The notes under the pieces are model-generated. The model had not been told where the DNA came from, did not search any database, and saw only the letters and a program-made list of their open reading frames with translations. The position numbers were made by a program, and so were the translations under genes. Below, in pieces: positions 1 to 8,400 of a stretch of 13,970 nucleotides of DNA (within the stretch, counting starts at the first letter, position 1; each line of letters begins with the position of its first letter). The stretch lies in contig WELB01000189.1 of the NCBI GenBank assembly GCA_009602725.1, forward strand, positions 251,278-265,247. The letters are read 5' to 3'. This DNA comes from Spirogloea muscicola. Taxonomy: Eukaryota; Streptophyta; Zygnematophyceae; Spirogloeales; Spirogloeaceae.

Positions 1-295
1 CGGCGGCCGGGCAGGCCCGGGGATCTCGCCGCGCCGGCTTGCTGCGGCCGAGAGCGACGGGGGCGGCGCAGGGGGCTCCGGCGCTCTCGTGCCCGGGAGG
101 CGGGGGCCCTTGCGGCCCCGTTGAGCACGGCAGCGGGGCCTGGCACGGCCCTGCGTAGCGGCAATGTCGCTGCTGCAGCTCCGCTGGTGCTCGCGGAGCG
201 CCTGCCTCGCCTCGCCCTGCTGCTCGTGGTGCCACCCACCGCTCTGCGCGCAGACTGCTCGCTGAGCAACCGTCACTCGCTCTGCCTGCAATGTG
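1..295. other. 5' flank of the CCCH zinc-finger gene
   Basis: This GC-rich stretch lies upstream of the first recognisable zinc-finger codons. Open frames cross it on both strands, but none has protein-family motifs, and long open frames are expected by chance at this base composition. It may hold the promoter, the 5' UTR or an unrecognised upstream coding exon. In the frame of the zinc-finger exon there is a stop (TGA) at 263-265, so if transcription and translation start here the first in-frame ATG is at 296. Confidence 0.5.
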
Positions 296-3039
296 ATGCG
301 CTGCAATGCAGAGGCGCTCTTGCAGCTCGCCCTGGGCTCGTCGTCCCCGGGAGCCGCGGAGCCCGTGCCGAGGCACCACCCGGAGAGGCCCGGCCAGCCA
401 GTCTGCACGTACTACATGCGCACCGGCACGTGCTTCTACGGGCCCTCCTGCCGATACCATCACCCCCCGCAGCGGCGGCCGGTACGATCCGCACCACCAG
501 CCGATCGCTGCGCTCGCCCAGCCGATGCGGCCGACAGCACCGGCCGCACCGGGGCCTCGAGCGCATCCCTGGGTCCCGCCAGCCCAGCGGCGCCTCCGAG
601 GTGCCGGATGGCTCACACCCTGCTCGTGCCCTGCTACTCGGGTGCGGCCTGCGCAGGGCCTCCCTGCAGGCGAGAGCGAAGCCCACGCCGCCGAATACCC
701 GGAGAGACCGGGCCAGCCAGATTGTCAGGTACGGACCGGCTGACCAGATGCCCGGCAGCTGCTGCACTCGTCCATGGCTGCCTGCCTGCTTGCGGTGCAT
801 CCTCCCAGGCGCGCTGAAGAGTGGCGCTCTCTGTCCTCGCACACGGCTCGGCTGCCGTGGCCAAGTCGGCAGCAGCGGCCAGTCCGTGTGCGCGTCCCAA
901 GCGGCGGCGGAGTCTGCCATTCGGCACGCCGTGCAAGTCCAGCCCGTCGTCACGACAACAACATTGCATGTGTGGCGTGTGTGGCAGTCCTCCCTCACAC
1001 TACAGCGTGCCGTGTTCTTGCTCAGTACTACATGAAGACGGGCCAGTGCAAGTACGGGCCGACCTGCAGGTTCAATCACCCCCAGGAGCACGGGCTCCGC
1101 GCGGCACAGGCTCCTCTCAACCCCAGTGGCCTGCCACTGCGGCCGGTGAGGGACTGGCCACTCCGAATCCACGCCCGAATGCAGGCGTCCTGATGCCGCC
1201 ACCCTGGCGGGTCGTCCGAAGTGGTCCATGATGCAAAGAGGTAGCCCGTCCGCTCATCGGCTGTGGCCTCATTGTGCATGAGGTCAGAGTGCTGACTGAG
1301 AGAGGCCACAAGCAGCTGGTGTGCGGCTGCCAGGGATCGCGTAGGAGATCCATTGAGGTGAAGGGCTCGGTGAGCCCGGGAAAGGGCTCGCAGCACGCTC
1401 GACAGCAGGGCCCTCTAACGGTGTCGTGCGCAGCATGGGCGCATCGCTCGACCTGTCCGCAGCGGGCTCCCGTGTCGAGCGACAATGACAAGCACCCGAT
1501 GTCCGAGCCACCTGGTCGGCAGCTCCCCCTTGTCAAGATCGTCTCCGCCGGTCAAGCTCATCGGAGCCCCCGCGTGCGTGTGCGTGAGGCCATGTGCAGG
1601 ACGAGAAAGACTGCAGCTTCTACCTGCGGACCGGGCAGTGCAAGTACGGCGTCACTTGCAAATTCAACCACCCCCAGGCCCCGATCCATGATGGCCCCGG
1701 CTCCTCGGTCACGTTTGCCCTGACACCTGGCTCGCCTTCTACGGGACCGGCACCACCGAGCGGCTGGCCGATCCTCAGGCCGTCCTACCTGTCAATGCCG
1801 CAACTGCAGTCGCCCGGAGCCTTCGGTGGCCCCACACTGGTGCTTCCTACCGGCCCCCAGGGGGTCATGCAGATGCATCCTGCTTGGAACTATCAGGTAC
1901 GTGCTGCAGGCTGGCTGCCACGTGTGATGCCATCTCGTGGTCCACCTGCAAGGCAGACGCGTCCGCTGCCGAGGGTTTGCAGAGCCACGTCCTGCAGGTG
2001 CCCTTTGTTAGGAGTTAGGATGGCCAAGGACAAGACTCGACAGGTGCCTGTAACCAGAGAGTCAGCCGAACCTGCGCTCAGCTCCTAGAGCTCCACCATG
2101 CTGCACCCAATGCCCCCCCCCTTCTCCACTCCACTCTTTGGGAAGCAAGTCCGCCTAGGCCCACTGGGCGAACTGCACAGCGCTGCCTTCTCTGTCCGGT
2201 GGGCTGATTGCATGTTCTGGGCTGCTGGTGGATGGGGACAGCAGTCGGCAATGTCGCCTGACGGGCAGGCACAGGGGTACATATTTGCCGCGGCCAACCC
2301 TTCAAATCAGACATCAGGTCCCCCCTTCATGCCGATGCCCCTGCAGTTCCCCAGGGGCCATGCTGCAGAAGGGATGCCAGAATTGCCCAACCGCCTGAGG
2401 GAGGAGGGCGGAGCCTTCATGTTCCCAGAAAGGCCGGGCCAGCCTGAGTGCCAATACTACCTGAGGACGGGCGACTGCAAGTACGGTGCGACTTGCCGCT
2501 TTCACCACCCCTCCGACAGGGCCCTGCCCTCGCCGACCTGCGTACTCAGCCCCATCGGCCTGCCGCTGCGCGAGGTATGACGCTAGGACCTCGAATTAAC
2601 TCTGCTGCCATGGAGGCCCGGCTGGGTCCATCTTAGCAAGGCCGCTTTGACCCCTGCACAGGCTCTGCGCCCTGCCGGCTGGTCTGTCGAGGGTGTCTCT
2701 TCCTCTTGGCTGGCATCTGTGCATGCTGCCAGTCAGGGGACTCATGGCTGTGTCAGGGGGCCCGCTGACTCGAAGCGCACTCACATGCCCCTGCCCTCCC
2801 AGGGCTCTCCTACGTGTACATTCTACAGCCGCTTCGGCATCTGCAAATACGGTCCCACCTGCCGTTATGACCACCCGATGCACATCTCCCCAGCACCGGG
2901 ACCCCCGCTAGCCCCTCCGACTGCCACAGTCATGGGGGTGCACAGCTTCCAACACGCGTCCCTCGGGAGCCAGTGTGACCCTCCGATGCCCTCTGCAGAG
3001 GGCCTCATACACAGCGTCCGGGTTTCCAGCGGCACCTGA
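296..3039 (+). CDS. Plant ZFN-type CCCH zinc-finger protein with five fingers (6 exons)
   Basis: Inferred exons are 296-481, 657-728, 1026-1145, 1600-1896, 2242-2574 and 2803-3039, giving about 414 aa. All five introns are GT-AG and phase 0. Five fingers fit C-x8-C-x5-C-x3-H exactly: 404-463, 723-725 joined to 1026-1079, 1612-1671, 2449-2508 and 2815-2874. Each has the aromatic pair plus an R/K-x-G core (such as [14 protein letters not shown]). PERPGQP precedes fingers 1, 2 and 4, and GLPLR ends exons 3 and 5. These spacers and the finger count are typical of the plant ZFN family, which binds RNA or DNA; the target here is unknown. The start is uncertain: ATG 296 is the first ATG after an in-frame stop, but an upstream exon is possible. 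Exon 5 could start at 2242 or 2245 (tandem acceptor CAGCAG) or further upstream in frame. The C-terminal end is the simplest reading. Confidence 0.85.
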
Positions 3040-4063
3040 TACCGCCGCTCTCCCAGCTGGCCTGCGGGTTGTGCAACCACCTGAGAGTCCACCCGTTCTG
3101 CTCAGGAGCCCTGCGCTGTGTTGGCCTTTGTTGGCCCCCGCCTCTATGTGGAGTCCCGCCTCCCTCGCTCTCCCTTTTGCTCGCTATTCCCCCAGGGCAC
3201 AACTTGCGACATTCACCAAGGCACCTGCTTGTCACAGAGACCACACAGGCAGCTGCGCCATGTTGCTTAGGCATCAGCAGGCAGACCCAGGCCAGCAAAG
3301 GAAGGGGGCCTTTGCTCGCCCTGCGGTTTCAGCTTGCCCTTCAGCACAGGAATATATTGACACATGTCAACGCCCACTGAGCATCTCCTGCCAAGAAAGC
3401 CTGGCACATGCTGGAGCTGCTCCAGAGTGGGAGGCTCAGGCCACGGTCCTGTCATTTGAAAGCGTAGCTCTGAGGCCAGGTCTACAGCACTCGTCGTGTG
3501 ACCCTGGCCCCTTGCAGGCGGACATTATCATTCGTAGGCTGGAGGTGCTTGGCACCCCAGCAGACAGCGAGCTGCCAAAGCCCAAAACCCTTGCGAAATC
3601 GCTTAACCCAAGTAGCGAGACACCCTGGTTTGCATCAGGGTCCAACAGCAGCTGCACTCTCACTGGTTATCTGCGAGTAAGTTGACACTTGCAGAGGCTC
3701 TGTTATTGTCTGATCTTGTCACGAGTGTGGACAAGGCAAGGCCCGGTGCACTGCAGTGCACTCCTGCTTCATGTACCTGACTGCCCAGAAGGCTCCTGCA
3801 GCAAAACAGTGGTGCAGACTCCAGCTCGCAGCTGGGTGCTTGCACTCGCCTGACCGTGCATCTCAATAGCAGCTCCCTGCCGATGGCAGCAGCACCGCAA
3901 AGTCCGCTGGCATGGCAGCCTCGCCTTCAGTCCTGTCACAATGCAGCTGACCAGACATGAGCCGAACTGTCTGCCAGTCACCGAGAGCACATGGCACAAG
4001 CTGCTGCCTTTGGCAGGGGCATCCCGCCTGCGCTATGCAAGGCAGGGGAGCTCCTTCCTGGGA
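3040..4063. other. Convergent 3' intergenic region, no gene recognised
   Basis: About 1 kb separates the zinc-finger stop codon from the MIC10 stop codon on the other strand, so it should hold both 3' UTRs. A 236-codon open frame covers 2975-3685 on the + strand but shows no family motif. Its last part, from 3518, follows a good acceptor-like sequence (pyrimidine-rich, ending in CAG at 3517), so an additional 3' exon of the zinc-finger gene cannot be excluded. I see no RNA gene or repeat. Confidence 0.5.
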
Positions 4064-4791
4064 TCAATCTGCCTCATCCGGGCTGTCAGCTACTGAGTGA
4101 CTGATAGTATCGGCCCTGCTGCCAAAGTGTTGGCCACACCCTCCCGCCCTGCAGCAGCATGCGGCAGCTGGGGTGTGCTGAGTTCGAGCCAGCACCTGGA
4201 GAGATGGCTTCTCGTCGGCAGCTCCTTCCTCGGCGGGAGCGGTCAAGTAGTGCAGAGCCGGAGGTGGTGGCGGGGGTGGGTCCTTGGACGTGGCGATGGG
4301 GCCGGGTTCAGAGGACGGAGCAGCAGCGGCGGGCGCAGTCGAGAGCCACTTGGATGAGCTGCCATCGAAGATGTGGGAGCAGTCGGTGTACGCCGAGCCG
4401 AGGCCGGCGCCGGCCCCGAACGTCAGGCACGCCCACCTTGACGCGGGGGCGCCTGCAGGCAGCCGCAGGGCCCAGGGCGGTGAGCGCCAGCCGGCGGGGG
4501 CTGGGCAGAGGCAGCTCAGCGGGCGGCCGTCGCCCGCGGATCCCGGGCTTCACGCGCCTGCGCGGGGGCCGCCTGAGAGCTCCTCGGCTCCTCGGCCAGC
4601 TGCGCAAGGCGCCCGAGGGCCGGGGCAGCGGCATGGGCTGCTTGCTCACGGAAGAGGAGGAGGCCGGCGGCGAGGCCGGCGAGGGAGGCGTAGACGCCGC
4701 GGCGCAGCGTGAGGTCAAGGCAGGCGTCCCACTGCGCGTCCAGGGCCAGCTCGCGGGGGCGCCCGCCCGCCGAGCCGCCGCCCGGCGCCAT
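4064..4791 (-). CDS. MIC10: MIC10-like MICOS complex subunit (2 exons)
   Basis: Exon 1 is 4791-4650 and exon 2 is 4452-4064, about 176 aa. The 197-nt intron has donor GTGAGC and acceptor CTGCAG, in phase 1, and rejoins an Arg codon. MIC10 is a small hairpin protein of the mitochondrial inner membrane that oligomerises to bend crista junctions. The family signature is present: WDACLDLTLRRGVY (from W21), a glycine-bearing first membrane segment at about 32-47 ending in LLLFR, and a second segment with a GAGAGLG core at about 60-66 followed by SAYTDC. The ATG is in a strong Kozak context (GCCGCCATGG). The domain ends near residue 75, but the frame stays open for about 100 more residues, including a run of seven prolines and a Cys-rich patch. 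Most family members are about 75-110 aa, so the tail is either a real extension or contains an unseen intron. Confidence 0.85.
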
Positions 4792-4796
4792 GGCGG

Positions 4797-4817
4797 CGGG
4801 GGGGGGTGAGGGGGGGG
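4797..4817 (+). repeat. G-tract directly upstream of the MIC10 start
   Basis: Two long G runs separated by TGA lie within 30 nt of the MIC10 ATG; on the MIC10 strand they read as C runs in the 5' UTR. Further GG and GGG groups follow to about 4845. Such runs can form a G-quadruplex in the template DNA strand. That is an inference from sequence only, and homopolymers of this kind are also prone to sequencing errors. Confidence 0.6.
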
Positions 4818-5181
4818 CGCTGGCTGGTGGTGGTGGCGGGCGGTGAAGAGGGCGGCGGAGGGGCTCCCTTGGGGTCGAGCTCGCTCACCTCGGGCCCGTG
4901 GGTCCTCGTTACTGTCGCTGCTGGCCTCTCAAGCTGACCAGCGGCGCCGGGAACGGGGTGCAGCCCTTCCCGGTGGCTCGGTGCCTTTGGGTCTTGTGTC
5001 CTGCCACCGCATGCGCTTGTCTATGTCCCTTCAGCGGTCCCAGGCGATTGCTGCTTTGCAGCAGCCTCTGGTTTGCGCAGCGGGGTTGCTCTTCCTCCCC
5101 TCAGCTCAGCTGACTTGCCACTGCTGACACGGGGGGCGCCCTGCCTGCCTAGCCTTTTTTCTTTGGCTCCGTCATGACCAC

Positions 5182-5240
5182 CTGTATGCATCTGGCTGGC
5201 AGTTCACAGCCGATTTTCCAAATATCAGCAGCCGCTTCTC
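5182..5240 (-). repeat. Left arm of inverted repeat (copy 1)
   Basis: This 59-nt segment is the near-exact reverse complement of 6029-6086. Aligning them by eye gives three substitutions and one single-base gap (about 93% identity). Similarity stops abruptly at both ends. The arm lies 186 nt upstream of the CPSF160 ATG and 391 nt upstream of the MIC10 ATG. No target-site duplication is evident around either arm. Confidence 0.9.
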
Positions 5241-5425
5241 TGGCCCGGCAGCCGCAGTCTCTCGTGTGGAAAGGCGGCCGTGGCATTCCTCTGGGCTGGC
5301 CTCTCAGCCACCACCAGCAGCCGTGCTGTTGTTCTCCAGTCGTGTTTCTCTCGTCCCAGCGGCGGCCTCCAGGGCCTTCGTCGTACTCTGCTGCCCCTTG
5401 CCCTCCGCCGCCGTCGCCCCCGCTC

Positions 5426-8400
5426 ATGAGCTACGCAGGCTTCCGCACCCTGCACGCCCCGACCGGCGTGGATGCCGCCGCCGCCGCCTTCCTCACCCAC
5501 ACTGCCCGCTCCCCTCCCACCCTCCCGTGAGCCTCGCACCCGCAGCCCGCAGCTCCTCGCTGCTCCGCGGCCTCGCGCGGCTTGCTCGCTGACGCCCCTA
5601 CCGGCCGCGAGCCGGTGCGGGTGCGCACAGGGAGAGCGGCTGGCCAGGCGCTCTGCCCTCGCCGGCAGCGGGGAGCTCGCCCCGAGTCCAAGTCACGCCA
5701 AGGCCGTCTCCGCGCTCTGCTGAGGGGCCACCCCATGGTAGCCTCCACATGCCCAGCCAGCCGCCCTTTCCGGAAGCCTCTCCCAGTCTTCTCAGAGCAT
5801 TTCCGAGACAGAGCAGCTCCTCATGTCCTGCACAGCTGCCAGCTCAGGCTGCCAGGCTCCTCAAGCTGCACGCACTCTGAGCAGAGTGCATGCCCTCAAT
5901 GGTGCTCGCATTCACCATCGGTCGGGAATTGCGAGCGAGCAACCAATCAACCCCATACAACTGCTGCTACTTGTTAAGCGGTACTGTCCTGAGGGGAGAC
6001 GAGGCAGGGCGCAGTCAGGTTATTGAAGGAGAAGCGGCTGCTGATATTAAAAAATCGGCTGTAAACTGCCAGCCAGATGCATACAGAATTCTATTGAAGA
6101 AGCTCAGCAGCTCCGTCAGTGCTGGTGGCGTTGTCTCGCAGTCGACCTGCCGCCAGACCTGGTTATCGCCAAGGCCAATATGCTGGAGATATACAGGCTC
6201 TGCACTCAGCCGCAGTTGGGCTCTGGCGCCGGCATCAGCGACAAGCCGTTTCTGCAGCTCGTCTGCGAACACAGGTGCAGCCCTCACAACGAGCACTGAT
6301 ACATGTACTGGCCACTGGTGTTGCCTCGCTGGTTGCCCAGGCGCTGAGCGCCAGGCTGGTGCTCCGGTGGCCAGGCTGCAGGAGAACATCGAAGGTTTGG
6401 CCGTCTTGGCTGGTCAGGGGGGAGGCAGAGGGCAGCGGTGCGGCAGGCGGGACGCCCTACTGCTGGCCTTCCGCGAGGCCAAGATCTCAGTACTGGAATT
6501 TGACGATGCGTCCCACGCCCTCCGTACCATGCAAGCCTCCTGCCCCATTCTTGGCATCTGGCTTTGCATCAAGGACTATTCCAACGTCACTCATTGTCCA
6601 GGAAAGACCTGCCACTGCCTGTCCTGCCCAAAGTCATGCAGCATCACGCCCTTGAGCTGCTGACAGGCACGTCTGCGTGTTGCTGGTCATTGCCTGACAG
6701 CTCTTTGCACTACTACGAAGGTGATGAGTGGCAGAGCCTCAAGCGAGGCCACGAGAGGTTTCCTCGAGGGCCAATTGCTCGCGCAGATCCATTGGGACGG
6801 TGTGCAGCGGTCCTGCTCTTCCGGTGCCAGCTTGCGCTCTTCAGAGCTGCCAACCCATCGCTTGGGCTCGGCCTCTTACCTGGGGAAGAGGAGCCCGTAG
6901 GTGGAGGGCAGGTGTCCTACATTGCGCACCTGCGAGACGCGGGGATCCCGCACGTGCGGGACTTTGTCTTCTTGCATGGTGCGAGCCCCTGTCAAGCAGA
7001 GCTCCTGCCTGCCAGCACCTGCTACGACGTTTCTCTGATTGACGCCTTCCAGTATGCGCCAGGATGACAGGAACTGCCTTGAGTTGCGAGCAGGGTACAC
7101 AGAGCCGGTGGCGGCGGTCTTGTGGGAGGCTGAGCCGGCTTGGGCTGGAACCCTCCCGCTCTCCAAGCGCTCCATTGCGTCGCTCTCCGCCCTCAGCCTC
7201 AACACCTCCCTCCGCCAGCACCCCATCATCTGGTCCTTCTCCGTCAGTCAGGACTTCCTCTCGTTCCTCCTGCCGAGCTTCTCAATCGGCTACCCGACAA
7301 AGTCCATTGAGATGCACTCCATGCCAAGCCCAGGCGGTCAAGAATGCTGCTGTCTTGTGTCTCTGCAGGGGTTGCCCTTTGATGTGTTCAGCGTGACCGC
7401 AGTCCCTCATCCAGTGGGCGGTGTGCTAGTCCTGGGGACCAACTCGGTGCACCATTGCAGTCAAGCCCAGCAGGTTTCTCTTGCAGTGAATGACTTTGGA
7501 AAAGGTCAGGAAGCCGAGGTGCCGAGGGCGTCTGTCACCACGGTGTTGGACGGTGCGCAGGCAACGTGGCTGGCACCCCACGTCGCACTCGTCGCCACCA
7601 AGATCGGGGTTTTCTACCTTCTCTCCCTCATTTTCGATGGACGGTAGGACCCACTCGCTGGCTCGCAGGCATCCAGCGCAGCGCTAGCAAGCCTTGGCTG
7701 CGGCAGGAACGGTGTGGTATGCTCAGCCTGATTGACATGGGGATGACACTGCGACAGGGCCGTTGTGCGTTTGGAACTATCCGAGAGCCGAGCGTCCTCA
7801 TTACCTTCATGCCTTGTCACCTTGGACGGGTCCTACTTATTCCTGGGCAGCCGCCTTGGAGACAGCCTCCTTATCCAATATGCCCCGGCCCCTCACTTAC
7901 CTCTCAGCGACCAGCATTTGAGTGATGGGAACAAGACACTGCCGGACTTGGATGTGGTGAATTGCCTGGTCTCACCATGGTGCTCATGCTTGACTGTGTT
8001 GTGCAGCCCGAAGTCATGCCATCGTGTCAGCCTGATGAGGCTACATGTCTGCGCACCTTGCAGTGTGGCCTCCTCTCACCTGCCAGCAAGAAGCGGCGTG
8101 TGTTACTGGAGGGCCAGGCGTCCATCAGTGCCGAGGAGGATCTCCTTCTCTACTCGTCATCTCCTTCGGCTGACGGTCCAGCTTCGTCCTATCCCCACCT
8201 GGACAGACCTGGGAGATTTGACTTTGCAGTGGTCGACTCGCTTCTCAATGTCGCTCCTCTGCGTGCCTTGGCGCATGGTGTCCGGTCTGCTACCGATGCG
8301 GGTGATGTGGGAGGGGAGGGGGCTTTGCAGGACAGCCATGAGCTTGTGAGCTACTTCACTTGGCCGCTCCCACTGCACCGTGCAACTTGGCCTTCTGTGC

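Larger units (their letters stand above)
4792..5425. promoter_or_regulatory. Divergent intergenic region between MIC10 and CPSF160
   Basis: The two start codons are 634 nt apart and the genes point away from each other, so this stretch must hold both core promoters and 5' UTRs, unless the 5' UTRs contain introns. Next to the MIC10 ATG is a G-run block on the + strand (about 4797-4817), which is C-rich in the MIC10 5' UTR. The left arm of an inverted repeat lies at 5182-5240. I recognise no TATA box or named factor site. Open frames here show no family motifs. Confidence 0.6.

Noticed and set aside
273-1229. 318-codon open frame on the - strand, and a 304-codon frame at 121-1035 on the + strand
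   Set aside because: Both cross the zinc-finger exons in other frames, show no family motifs and are of a kind expected by chance in sequence this GC-rich.
404-2874. Zinc-finger protein as CPSF30, which would pair with the neighbouring CPSF160
   Set aside because: The fingers are all C-x8-C-x5-C-x3-H with PERPGQP and GLPLRP spacers, typical of plant ZFN proteins; CPSF30 fingers are closely packed and differ in spacing. The adjacency looks coincidental.
4159-4809. Arg/Gly-rich 216-codon frame on the + strand
   Set aside because: It is antisense to MIC10, whose family motifs and matching splice sites are clear; its composition is a by-product of GC-rich sequence.
5049-5065. Small palindrome around TGCTGC-TTT-GCAGCA in the divergent region
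   Set aside because: A six-base stem is expected by chance in sequence this rich in GC and in GCA/TGC triplets; nothing else supports a function.
5582-5977. 131-codon open frame in CPSF160 intron 1 as the missing second exon
   Set aside because: No resemblance to CPSF160 N-terminal sequence and no convincing acceptor-donor pair with the needed phases.
6119-6663. Long open frames running through CPSF160 introns 2 and 3
   Set aside because: They are in the wrong frame for part of the conserved sequence, and splicing gives a continuous family match.
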